Part shown: positions 15,343-23,105 of the stretch, in pieces
Layout of the letters: each line of letters begins with the position of its first letter
Numbering within the stretch: the stretch's first letter is position 1
Origin: Cytophagales bacterium
Lineage (GTDB): Bacteria; Bacteroidota; Bacteroidia; Cytophagales; Cyclobacteriaceae
Assembly: GCA_022360055.1 (NCBI GenBank)
Contig: JAKSDO010000109.1
Coordinates: forward strand, 1-39,639
Length of the DNA: 39,639 nucleotides
Direction: 5' to 3'
The notes under the pieces: model-generated
Database searches by the model: none
Told to the model about the DNA's origin: nothing
What the model saw: the letters and a program-made list of their open reading frames with translations, nothing else
Made by a program: the position numbers and the translations under genes

Positions 15343-16836
15343 ATGGCTGATTTGCACAAAACAACTCAATCCCGGCGACAATTTATAAAAACCGGTTCTG
15401 CGCTGGCGGCCGGTTTAGCTCTAGCGCCCCAGATAAAGTGCTCGACAAACAAAGTGACAGAACTCATGAGGCGTCCGTTTGGTAAAACAGGACGAGATGT
15501 AACCACCTTCGGTCTGGGTGGTCAGGCCTCGATACAGTGGACGCCAACCGATGTCGATCCTGTAAACATAATTTTAAAGACATTCGATCAGGGCGTAAAT
15601 TATTTTGATACTTCCAACCTGTATGGACCCAGCCAGCTTAATTTTGGAAAAGCGTTCAAAGAATTGTCGTTGATCCCAGGGCGAGCCGGATACGATGAGC
15701 CACTGCGCCGGTCTGTTTTTTTAACATCCAAAACGCATCTAAGATGGGCGAAAGGAGGAGAAGATCGCGATGGAGTACGAAACCGGACCAACGGGGTTCC
15801 GGGTTCATTTACCGTGGATGATCTGAAGAGGAGTTTGTCTCAGATCTTTGGAGACGGAGCCGGGAATTATCCGAAAGGGGCGTATTTGGACATGATGTTA
15901 ATTCACAATCTTAACACGCACGCGGAGGTCGATGCCCTATATACCGGTTATGGCAATCCCGATCCAGGTGATGAATCGATAGGTGCGCTGGCGGCTTTGC
16001 TGGATTATCGCGATGGCACCAACAATACCGGGTTGAATCCGAATGAAGAAAAACTCATAAATCATATTGGATTTAGCGGGCACTACTCTGCCGCGGTCAT
16101 GATGGATATGATTCAAAGGGACTACAACAATATACTTGACGCCATGTTGGTGGCTGTAAATGCCAACGACAAGCTCAACTTTAATATGCAAAACAACGTG
16201 ATCCCCGTAGCGAAGGCCAAGAATATGGGCATCATCGCGATGAAGGTATTTGCCGATGGGGCAATGTACACCAAGCCGGCAGGATGGTCGAATGAGCCAA
16301 GGCATGTTGTTCGGGGGGTGGGCAGTAAGAAATTACCTAGTCGTCCTTTGATCGAATATTCCCTGAGTACTCCCGGAATTAGCACGGCAATTATCGGCAT
16401 TGGAGAAATCAATGATGATCCGACCAGATGTCAACTTGCTCAGAACATATCTTCAGCCCAGATCGGAACGGAGGGTCTGTCTGAGGTTGACCGCGCCGAT
16501 ATCGAAAAACTTGCACTTCATGCTAAAGAAGGTAAAACGAATTACTTCCAGGTGCATGAAGGCGGTCTGACAAGTGTACATGATCTCAGTGCACTCAGAG
16601 CGGATGATGCCATAAACCTTACCTGGAATTCCGCATTTGCCGGAAATGATCCGCTTAAAATCTATGAGATTTTCCGAGATGATAAATTGGTGGGCAAAAT
16701 AGATCACAAGCCGCAAACGTCTAAAAAGCCTTTTGCATATGTGGATAAAATAACCCGGGAAGTCAAGCCCGTTTATAAGGTAGTTGCAATTGACGATAAA
16801 GGGAATCGTATGGAGTCTGTAGAAGTTTCGGCCTGA
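15343..16836 (+). CDS. Tat-exported aldo/keto reductase with C-terminal FN3-like extension
   Basis: This 497-residue protein begins with a twin-arginine signal (SRRQFIKTGSALAAGLAL) and so is probably exported folded with its NADP(H). The AKR barrel shows 'RRPFGKTGRDVTTFGLGG', catalytic Asp and Tyr in 'NYFDTSNLYG', Lys in 'FLTSKTHL' and His in 'MMLIHNL', i.e. the D-Y-K-H tetrad. After about residue 410 the chain leaves the barrel and has 'INLTWNSAF...YEIFRDDKLVGKI...YVDK...YKVVAIDDKGN', the pattern of a fibronectin type III domain. The barrel is longer than usual because of inserts around 115-150. It stands alone with 126 bp upstream. Confidence 0.88.
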   Translation: MADLHKTTQSRRQFIKTGSALAAGLALAPQIKCSTNKVTELMRRPFGKTGRDVTTFGLGGQASIQWTPTDVDPVNIILKTFDQGVNYFDTSNLYGPSQLNFGKAFKELSLIPGRAGYDEPLRRSVFLTSKTHLRWAKGGEDRDGVRNRTNGVPGSFTVDDLKRSLSQIFGDGAGNYPKGAYLDMMLIHNLNTHAEVDALYTGYGNPDPGDESIGALAALLDYRDGTNNTGLNPNEEKLINHIGFSGHYSAAVMMDMIQRDYNNILDAMLVAVNANDKLNFNMQNNVIPVAKAKNMGIIAMKVFADGAMYTKPAGWSNEPRHVVRGVGSKKLPSRPLIEYSLSTPGISTAIIGIGEINDDPTRCQLAQNISSAQIGTEGLSEVDRADIEKLALHAKEGKTNYFQVHEGGLTSVHDLSALRADDAINLTWNSAFAGNDPLKIYEIFRDDKLVGKIDHKPQTSKKPFAYVDKITREVKPVYKVVAIDDKGNRMESVEVSA

Positions 16837-16852
16837 CCGGCTGTCATTGATT

Positions 16853-16884
16853 GACAATTATGCGCGTACCGGTAATCAATTGTC
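16853..16884 (+). terminator. Possible terminator hairpin after the aldo/keto reductase
   Basis: GACAATT and AATTGTC can pair (7 bp) around an 18-nt loop that begins 17 bp after the reductase stop codon. There is no following T-run, so the call is weak. Confidence 0.25.
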
Positions 16885-16920
16885 TGTACGATATAAAAAG
16901 CCTTATGAATAGAAAACGAA

Positions 16921-17009
16921 ATGAAACCGGTATGACCGAAGCAAATTCGGGACACATATGAGCATGATTTATTTCTCTGTGCGTCAGCAACTTAGAAAAA
17001 TATAAACGG
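16921..17009 (+). repeat. 89-bp leader element, copy A (before small membrane protein)
   Basis: This copy shares most bases with copies B, C and D: ATGAAACCGGTATGACCG, AGCAAATTCGGGACACATAT, GAGCATGATTTATT and GTGCGTCAGCAAC, then an A-rich tail ending ATAAACGG. The CCGGT-ATG-ACCG hairpin has one mismatch at its base. Codon 5 of the ATG-initiated frame is TGA, and one base is missing relative to copies C and D after GATTTATT. It is followed directly by ATGAATG and, 8 nt later, by the start of the 57-residue glycine-rich protein. Confidence 0.85.
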
Positions 17010-17017
17010 ATGAATGT

Positions 17018-17191
17018 ATGCAATTTCATGGTGAATATTTTGGAATGGCAATTGCTCTTGGGATAGGGGTAGGCGTATCTTTGGGCGTCGTCCTGAATAG
17101 CCTGGCGATGGGCATAGCGCTTGGAGGCGGCTTGGGCACCACCCTTGGAATAATCCTGGCTACTCAGTTAAAAGGTAGAAAAAAGCAATGA
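17018..17191 (+). CDS. Small glycine-rich membrane protein (57 aa)
   Basis: ATG at 17018 opens a 57-residue frame ending TGA at 17191. After MQFHGEYFG the protein is nearly all Gly, Ala, Ile, Leu and Val in a repeating G-x-G or G-xxx-G pattern ('GIGVGVSLGVV', 'ALGGGLGTTLGI') and ends with a basic tail (QLKGRKKQ). This predicts one hairpin or two short membrane helices of glycine-zipper type with a cytoplasmic positive end. Small proteins of this composition recur in bacteria without known function. It sits right behind leader copy A. An alternative ATG at 17010 gives only a short unrelated frame. Confidence 0.7.
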   Translation: MQFHGEYFGMAIALGIGVGVSLGVVLNSLAMGIALGGGLGTTLGIILATQLKGRKKQ

Positions 17192-17371
17192 AATCCGGGT
17201 TTTTAGCACTCAGTTTGAGAAGATACCCATTCCCCGGTTTGTTTTTAATCTTTTGAATTTCATTCGGGGCTGCTTGACATCAATCTGTCAAACTGCAACA
17301 TCCGAATGGAGAATATGCATTTTCACTGAGCGCGGATGAAAAGCTCCAATGTTATGTTCCATGGCAATCGA

Positions 17372-18397
17372 TCAGTCAAGGCGACAGACTTCGATGCGAT
17401 AAGCCTTTGCCGGGTTTTTCATTAACAACTGATCAATATCATTATCTGAAAATCCATTTTCTTTAAGGCGCGGGATCAACTGATCGAAAATAGCCGAATA
17501 CGGACTGCCGTATCTTTTGAAGCCGATGTCCCCATTTTCCGTTTGAACTACCGACCAATAGGCATCCTGAGAAATTAAGGTTTTGTTGATCAGATTTTTC
17601 TTTTTCAGGACAAGTAAAAAATTTAAATATTTCTCCTGGGACGAGGGCGTAGCATTGATGCCATCCAGGCTAATCCAGGCGCCGGTTTTTGCAATTTGGA
17701 TTTGTTCTTCGATAGACATATTTTGAGCATGTACAACGATCAAAGCGTCGGGAGCAACGCCCACTGTGCGCAATATCTCTACTTCGTCCCTGGCTGCCAT
17801 AAAACTTCCGGTGTGAATGGCGATTTTCAATCCGGTTTTCAAATGCGTCATTGCTCCTGCCCTTACAATCTTCTGTTCGATGGAATCGAGGCGATCCCTA
17901 CCTACTCCAAGCTTAATAAACCCAGGTTTAATGCCGGTTTCGTCTATTCCGTTCTCCCACTCATCGATCCATTTTTCAGCCAGTTTTTCAGCGGCATTGT
18001 CGTAAGCATGCGCCGGCAGGAATTTTTTGCCAGCGGCCGCGTAATAGCCGGTGTTTGTAAGAATATTCAATCCGGATTGTTCGGATATTGCCCTGAGAAG
18101 CCGGACATCCCGGCCAATAAATTTGGGGGTGCAATCAATAAGGGTTTCAACTCCTTTGGATTTTAGCCGGACAAAATAGGGGAGAAGAGAATCCAGGGCA
18201 TCGTTTAAATGGTACTGCGGCTGAGATACCTTTTCAGCTCCGATAAAATCCACCACCACATGTTCGTGCTCCAGCGTGATTCCCATGGAAACAGTTTCAA
18301 TGGTTCCATTTACCGTCATTATTTTGTAAATACCTCCTTTATCCGGAGAATTACATGATAGTATGATAAACAAGGGAACAGATAAAACCCACTTCAT
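17372..18397 (-). CDS. Phosphotriesterase-family lipoprotein
   Basis: This 341-residue protein has a lipoprotein signal with lipobox ILSC (Cys15). The rest is a phosphotriesterase-like TIM barrel of the amidohydrolase superfamily: 'GITLEHEHVVVDF' gives the HxH (His44, His46), 'GFIKLGVG' the bridging Lys, 'KIAIHTGSF' and 'IVVHAQNM' the two His ligands, and 'TLISQDAYW' the Asp. All metal ligands therefore appear intact. Family members hydrolyse lactones, esters or phosphotriesters; the substrate is unknown. It is on the minus strand between leader copies A and B/C, which face the other way. Confidence 0.9.
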   Translation of the reverse strand: MKWVLSVPLFIILSCNSPDKGGIYKIMTVNGTIETVSMGITLEHEHVVVDFIGAEKVSQPQYHLNDALDSLLPYFVRLKSKGVETLIDCTPKFIGRDVRLLRAISEQSGLNILTNTGYYAAAGKKFLPAHAYDNAAEKLAEKWIDEWENGIDETGIKPGFIKLGVGRDRLDSIEQKIVRAGAMTHLKTGLKIAIHTGSFMAARDEVEILRTVGVAPDALIVVHAQNMSIEEQIQIAKTGAWISLDGINATPSSQEKYLNFLLVLKKKNLINKTLISQDAYWSVVQTENGDIGFKRYGSPYSAIFDQLIPRLKENGFSDNDIDQLLMKNPAKAYRIEVCRLD

Positions 18398-18568
18398 AAT
18401 GTCCTAAATGTTTCGAAAAAAGGATAGCGCTAAATTAAATTTATAAACTTAGATTTGGGTGATTTTTAGCAATTATATTAAAGGTTGTATTGAAAACAGC
18501 ATAAAAATGTGCCATTGAGCCGATGGCGGGTTGACAGAAGACTGATTGTTTGATGATCTCATAGCGAT
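18398..18568. other. Intergenic region upstream of PTE-like gene and leader repeats
   Basis: This region holds the divergent upstream regions of the phosphotriesterase-like gene (minus) and of the tandem leader copies (plus). It is A+T rich near 18430-18480, where minus-strand TAAATTTA and TAAGTTTA each differ by one base from the -7 consensus. No reading frame is supported. Confidence 0.4.
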
Positions 18569-18656
18569 ATGAAACCGGTATGACCGGAGCAAATTCGGGA
18601 CACATATGAGCATGATTTATTCCTCTGTGCGTCAGCAACCTATTAAAAATAAACGG
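18569..18656 (+). repeat. 89-bp leader element, copy B (tandem with C)
   Basis: This 88-bp copy is almost identical to copy A in its first 70 bases (CCGGAGCAAATTCGGGACAC rather than CCGAAG...). Its hairpin CCGGT-ATG-ACCGG is perfect. The second stem pairs GACAC.TA with TGTGCGTC imperfectly. It is joined head to tail with copy C without spacer, so its downstream ATG is the first codon of copy C. Confidence 0.85.
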
Positions 18657-18745
18657 ATGAAACCGGTATGACCGGAGCAAATTCGAGACGCACACGGGTG
18701 TGATTATATTGCGCTGTGTGTCAGCAATCTATTAAATATAAACGT
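18657..18745 (+). repeat. 89-bp leader element, copy C (before PLP decarboxylase)
   Basis: This copy is more diverged in the middle (GAGACGCACACGGGTGTGAT, then TATATTGCGCTGTG, which matches copy D better than A or B). The second stem is almost complete here: GACGCACA with TGTGTGTC, 8 pairs including one G-T. The unit ends at 18745, the base before the decarboxylase ATG. Codon 5 is TGA, as in A and B. Confidence 0.85.
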
Positions 18746-19978
18746 ATGAAGTATTGGAAGAAATTAAGCGAAAATGAGTTGCGCGAAAGAGTAGCCGATG
18801 CATTGGATAGAAATGTTGACTATAGAAATAAGACCATTCTGGGGGTGCCGGCTTCCCATCTGGATGAAAAAGTCTTTTATGGAAACGCATCATTTTTAAA
18901 AGATGCCCCTTTTCTTTCAACGATGATCCACAATCCAAATCATATCGGCTGTCACACACTAGGTGAATCCGAAAGTTTTTTCGCCGGCACTCAGAAAATT
19001 GAGAAGGAGTTGATTGCTCTGGTGGCCGAGGACATATTAAAAGGCGAGACGGATGGTCAGGACGGTTATGTCGCTTCCGGTGGAACAGAGGCAAATATTC
19101 AAGCCATCTGGATCTACCGCAATTACTTTGTAAAAGCACATGGAGCAACGATGGATGAGATTTGCATCATCGGCTCGGAAGATTGCCACTACTCCCTGGA
19201 TAAGGCGGCAAATCTTCTGAATCTTCAGTTTTACAAATCAAAAGTAAATCATCTCGATCGAACGGTTTCCCCCGCAAACTTCGAGCGGACTGTCGACGAT
19301 GCAATATCAAATGGAATAAAATACGTCATAGGCGTAGCCAATATGATGACCACTATGTTTGGCTCGGTAGATGATATTGAAATGATGACGGACTTGCTTT
19401 CCGGTAAAAACCTCGAATACAAGATCCATGTCGACGGCGCCTACGGCGGATTTGTGTATCCGTTCAGTTGCAAACAAAGTAAGCTTGATTTTTCAAATCC
19501 CAATGTGGGCTCTATCACACTCGACGCACATAAAATGGTTCAGGCCCCGTTTGGAACCGGAATTTTTCTGGCAAAAAAAGGATTCATGCGGTATGTTTAT
19601 ACGGAAGAGGCGCAATACGTCCAGGGACTCGACGCAACGTTGATCGGAAGCAGGTCGGGAGCCAATGCAATTGCCGTATGGATGATATTGATGTCGTACG
19701 GCCCTCACGGGTGGTTTGAAAAGATTCATATTCTCCAATACCGCACAGATTGGTTATGCAACCGGTTAAAAGAGAAGGGAATATCCTACTTCCGCCAACC
19801 TTACTCCAACCAGGTAGCGATTGAAAGTCGATTTCTTACCAAGGAAATAGTGGAAAAATACGGATTAGTTCCCGACACGCACACCAATACGCCATCCTGG
19901 TATAAAATTGTGGTCATGGAACATGTAACCGTGGATGTGCTTGCGCCATTTATTGAGGAGATTCTAACTCGGGTTTAA
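18746..19978 (+). CDS. PLP-dependent group II (glutamate/aromatic/histidine-type) decarboxylase
   Basis: This 410-residue protein has the group II decarboxylase plan: 'YVASGGTEANIQAIW' (phosphate-binding block), 'CHYSLDKAANLL' (the His that stacks on PLP), 'HVDGAYGGFVYP' (the Asp that salt-bridges the pyridine nitrogen) and 'ITLDAHKMVQAPFGTGIF' with the Schiff-base Lys. It removes CO2 from an amino acid, producing an amine; the substrate (Glu, Asp, Tyr, His or other) cannot be assigned. The frame is open to 18716 inside leader copy C, but the ATG at 18746 just after the repeat is the natural start. The preceding tandem leader copies may regulate it. Confidence 0.88.
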   Translation: MKYWKKLSENELRERVADALDRNVDYRNKTILGVPASHLDEKVFYGNASFLKDAPFLSTMIHNPNHIGCHTLGESESFFAGTQKIEKELIALVAEDILKGETDGQDGYVASGGTEANIQAIWIYRNYFVKAHGATMDEICIIGSEDCHYSLDKAANLLNLQFYKSKVNHLDRTVSPANFERTVDDAISNGIKYVIGVANMMTTMFGSVDDIEMMTDLLSGKNLEYKIHVDGAYGGFVYPFSCKQSKLDFSNPNVGSITLDAHKMVQAPFGTGIFLAKKGFMRYVYTEEAQYVQGLDATLIGSRSGANAIAVWMILMSYGPHGWFEKIHILQYRTDWLCNRLKEKGISYFRQPYSNQVAIESRFLTKEIVEKYGLVPDTHTNTPSWYKIVVMEHVTVDVLAPFIEEILTRV

Positions 19979-19996
19979 AAGACGTCGGGAAAAGGG

Positions 19997-20458
19997 TCAG
20001 TCACCCAGAATACCGGCGGAGACAGATTCGGTCCAGTCCGTGACCGTCTTTATTTCATCGTCCGACAGAATGGCGTCTCTGTGAATTACCGTATAAATCT
20101 TTAATGGCATGTTCCTTTCTTCCATCTCCTCTGCCATTTCGTTGAGTACTTTAATTTTCTTTCGCTTACTCAGATCACTCCAATCAGACAGGTTGAGCTC
20201 TTCCCGGCCTATCCTGGTGTCTCTTGAAACTAACCACGAAATCGGGGCCACATAAGAATACCAGGGATAGTTGGTTTGATTCGAATGGCAGTCGTAGCAC
20301 GCCTTTGACAGAATCTGTTTCACCTTATCCGGTGCACGTTCAGCGACCACAAGATCCCTGCTCAGATCATTGTTGTTTTCAGGAAGGTTTGCAGGAATAA
20401 ATTGAATAAGAAAAAATGCGGCGATCAGCACATAAATCAGATACTTGAGCAATTTCAT
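19997..20458 (-). CDS. Haem-binding-domain protein with CXXCH
   Basis: This 153-residue protein has an N-terminal membrane segment (about 4-22), then 'SKACYDCHSNQTNYPWYSYV', a CXXCH covalent-haem motif followed by the NxTxxPWY signature typical of the Bacteroidota haem-bd family, and 'EEMEERNMPLKIYTVIHRDA' with a Met that may be the second axial ligand. It should face the periplasm and carry electrons or sense redox state. It is the second gene of a pair; the other, 20503-20916, lies 44 bp upstream on the same strand. Confidence 0.88.
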   Translation of the reverse strand: MKLLKYLIYVLIAAFFLIQFIPANLPENNNDLSRDLVVAERAPDKVKQILSKACYDCHSNQTNYPWYSYVAPISWLVSRDTRIGREELNLSDWSDLSKRKKIKVLNEMAEEMEERNMPLKIYTVIHRDAILSDDEIKTVTDWTESVSAGILGD

Positions 20459-20502
20459 TGGATTACAGTGCGATAAATGACCTCATTCGAGGTCATGAAA
20501 TG

Positions 20503-20916
20503 TTAATCTAAAAGTTTATCAGCTTCTTTTTCAGCCCATTTGGCGAGCGTCTCATATTCTTTTTCCGAGGGTTTGAGATCCGGCTTTTTTTCGAGCATTT
20601 TCTTCGGGGGCATTTCTTGTTTTTCGACCACCTCGATAATTTCATCCATAACCGATACGAGCTTAGACTTATCATATTCGTCCATCAGATCCCAGCGAAG
20701 CGCTTCTTTGGCATCGTCGGATTTGCCTTTCTCACTGTGACATCCGTAGCAGGATTTGTCAATTACAGCTTTTACTTTTTTGGGAAACTTATATCCTTCT
20801 TTGACTTCATCGGTTGTGGCAGAAGTAGTGTTTCCGGTAATATTCATCTGAATAAAGACGGCAATCGTAAATGCGGAAATGACCAATAATATTCCTAATC
20901 GTTTCATTTGTGGCAA
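20503..20916 (-). CDS. Second haem-binding CXXCH protein
   Basis: This 137-residue protein has a hydrophobic N-terminus (about 8-25), probably a signal or anchor, then 'DKSCYGCHSEKGKS' (CXXCH) and 'KQEMPPKKMLEKKPDLKPSE', the 'EMPP' Met being a plausible distal haem ligand. It shares its plan with the downstream gene but lacks the PWYSY signature, and its Lys/Glu content is high. The two genes are close together and co-directed, so a two-haem relay or a duplicated sensor is likely. Partner oxidase or hydrogenase genes are not in the window. Confidence 0.85.
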   Translation of the reverse strand: MPQMKRLGILLVISAFTIAVFIQMNITGNTTSATTDEVKEGYKFPKKVKAVIDKSCYGCHSEKGKSDDAKEALRWDLMDEYDKSKLVSVMDEIIEVVEKQEMPPKKMLEKKPDLKPSEKEYETLAKWAEKEADKLLD

Positions 20917-21091
20917 GGTTTCGTAGTTAATATCTTGTTAAAATAAATATTACTAATTAAATAATAAATGATTTTCTTAAAATACTACCTGAAAATTGAC
21001 TTTATATTTTTTTTGCTTCATTTTCGAGCGGATGTTATAATACGTTTTTATTAGTGATAAATTTTCCGGATAAAGATTTTTCTTGAAGTCT

Positions 21092-21895
21092 ATGGGAAAA
21101 GTTGTTTTAGTCACCGGAGCTTCATCCGGTATTGGGTTAGAAATTGCGGAATACCTTGCAAAAGAGGGTTACAACGTCTATGGAGGCAGCCGAACAGCTC
21201 CATCCAACGATTTTTTTACAGCATTGAGTCTTGATGTAACGAGTGCTGAAAGCATACACCGGGCGATCGAAAGCGTGATGCGGAAAGAAGGCCGAATTGA
21301 TGTACTGATCAACAATGCGGGTGTGGGCTCTGCAGGAGCCGTAGAAAAAACTCCGGTTGAAGATATCAAAAAGTCATTTGAGATCAATTTTTACGGTGTG
21401 GTTCGGATGTGCCAGGGAGTTTTACCGCATATGCGCATGCAGAATTATGGTAGAATAATAAATATAAGTACCCTCGGATCGATGATTGGCTTGCCATTTC
21501 GTGCATTTTACAGCTCCAGTAAAGGCGCTATGGACTTAATGACCGAATCCCTCAGACTTGAAGTTGAAAGATATGGCATCCAGGCGTGTACGATTCATCC
21601 CGGGGAAATTAAAACAAATATCGCGGCACACAGGGTTATATCCACGACGGAACAGGATGAAATCTATGGTAAGACAATCAAGAAGGCGTTTGATCAGTTA
21701 AACGCCTCCGTTGATCACGGAAAAGATCCCGCGCTGTTTGGTCCCTACATAGATAAGGTCATTCGCTCCCAAAAATTAAGGCGAAATTACTACATAGGTA
21801 CATTTAGCGAACTGCTGGGGATCAAGCTGAAAAAGTTTCTTCCGTATTACATTTATGAATGGATTTTAAGGGCTTATTTTAAAGCGAAAGATTAG
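21092..21895 (+). CDS. Short-chain dehydrogenase/reductase (classical SDR)
   Basis: This 267-residue cytoplasmic oxidoreductase has 'VVLVTGASSGIGLEIAEYL' (the TGxxxGxG cofactor loop), 'DVLINNAGVGSAG' (NNAG), 'GRIINISTLGS' (catalytic Ser) and 'YSSSKGAMDLM' (YxxxK). A basic residue after the second strand ('GGSRTAPS') suggests NADP preference. The ATG at 21092 is preferred over a TTG three codons earlier. Its substrate is not inferable. It is divergent from the haem-protein pair and convergent with the DUF4861 gene. Confidence 0.92.
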   Translation: MGKVVLVTGASSGIGLEIAEYLAKEGYNVYGGSRTAPSNDFFTALSLDVTSAESIHRAIESVMRKEGRIDVLINNAGVGSAGAVEKTPVEDIKKSFEINFYGVVRMCQGVLPHMRMQNYGRIINISTLGSMIGLPFRAFYSSSKGAMDLMTESLRLEVERYGIQACTIHPGEIKTNIAAHRVISTTEQDEIYGKTIKKAFDQLNASVDHGKDPALFGPYIDKVIRSQKLRRNYYIGTFSELLGIKLKKFLPYYIYEWILRAYFKAKD

Positions 21896-21908
21896 ATCAC
21901 CTGCCACA

Positions 21909-23105
21909 TTAATCCTGAATTTCCACGGCCAGCGGCGAAGCCAGGCGTTCGGAAAAAATTTCCAGATACCTGTCGAAACCGTTCGGCAACTCAAACTGAT
22001 TACTTTTTTTCCACGCAAATCCTGCGTAATAGGTGAGCTCGGAAGCGGGTTCGCAAACAGCAAGCAAATTGCTGTGATCTTTTTCTTCAACCCTGTGATC
22101 GATATATTCTTTCACAATAGCCGGATCGACTACAATTGCCGTGGACAGCTCGGAGCCATCGTGAGGTTCCCAGTATCTCAACCATCCCTTTTCATCGTCA
22201 ACTTTTACTTCTCCCGCTTTTTCGTGCAATGTGATGCCGAGTGCGATGTTTGGAAGTTCATCATAATTGCCCAGCAGCAGGGTGCATTTGTACAAATTAC
22301 TTCCGAGGTCTATGGATATCCTTTTTATTTCGCGCACAGACAGCCCATTGGCATCCCATAGACCATAATCAAGTTCGAAAATCGTTCGGATGGGGCCATT
22401 GGCGATGAGTTTCCAACTCCGGAAGTTTTTGGAAATTGCGAGTTCGCCATCCTTCCAGACGCCGATGCCACCGGTACCCCGGCTCGGGCCAACATGGTAA
22501 TTGTCCAAACCCTCCCCATGGTCTTCGTGGTACGATCTCCCCTCCTGGAGATCCTGCTTATACCATTTATCAATGATCGGATATTCCACTCTTTTCAGCC
22601 AGCAGTCAATCCCGCTCGATAAGGTTCCTCCCGGTTTGCCGGATTCCGCGATTTGTTGTGCCGTTGGTCCGTATGTACGAAAAGCAACTTTATCGTTCTC
22701 CCAGGCAAAATCGTCAATTCGCTCCGGTACAAATCTGGCATACGCAGATGCGGCCGGCTCGGGTATTATTATTTCTTCCTTTGAGCCTTCAATGTGAAAA
22801 TGCTTTTGCTCATTTGGTGCGAAATCACTCTGAAATATCAATTGGTCCGGGCTATCGTCTCCGTCCAGGTCTATGAGTTGACTCTGTAACACCTGATTGC
22901 TTTTTCCATCCCTTACCAAAAGTTCCCGGGGATTGAAACTGGCCAGAAGTTTTGAAAGACTTTTCAGATCTATTTCGATGGTTTCATGAGATCGCTCCGT
23001 ATTCAGGTTGTTCTTTATGTTTAGCTCGATCATCGGCGGAGCCGATGTGCACGCATAAAGGAAGAGACATGAAAAGGCTGAAATCAGGTTTCGCAAAGTA
23101 TTCAT
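21909..23105 (-). CDS. DUF4861-family lipoprotein
   Basis: This 398-residue protein has a lipobox LYAC (Cys19) after a hydrophobic segment. The body matches my recollection of DUF4861: 'HETIEIDLKSLSKLL', 'LVRDGKSNQVLQSQLIDLDG', 'DDSPDQLIFQSDFAPNEQK', 'EDHGEGLDNYHVGPSRGTGG' and 'YYAGFAWKKSNQF'. Members occur with polysaccharide-use genes in Bacteroidota and are predicted beta-rich; an enzymatic role is suspected but I know no established one. No polysaccharide locus (SusCD, glycoside hydrolases) is near here. It is convergent with the SDR gene, 13 bp apart. Confidence 0.75.
   Translation of the reverse strand: MNTLRNLISAFSCLFLYACTSAPPMIELNIKNNLNTERSHETIEIDLKSLSKLLASFNPRELLVRDGKSNQVLQSQLIDLDGDDSPDQLIFQSDFAPNEQKHFHIEGSKEEIIIPEPAASAYARFVPERIDDFAWENDKVAFRTYGPTAQQIAESGKPGGTLSSGIDCWLKRVEYPIIDKWYKQDLQEGRSYHEDHGEGLDNYHVGPSRGTGGIGVWKDGELAISKNFRSWKLIANGPIRTIFELDYGLWDANGLSVREIKRISIDLGSNLYKCTLLLGNYDELPNIALGITLHEKAGEVKVDDEKGWLRYWEPHDGSELSTAIVVDPAIVKEYIDHRVEEKDHSNLLAVCEPASELTYYAGFAWKKSNQFELPNGFDRYLEIFSERLASPLAVEIQD

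Noticed and set aside
18569-18745. Tandem copies B and C as a CRISPR-like repeat array
   Set aside because: The copies are joined without spacers, there are only two, and other copies sit singly upstream of genes.
16921-18745. TGA at codon 5 of copies A-C as a recoded (Trp or Sec) codon
   Set aside because: A and B also carry a one-base loss that shifts the frame, and all real genes here use TGA as a stop; decay or non-coding function is simpler.
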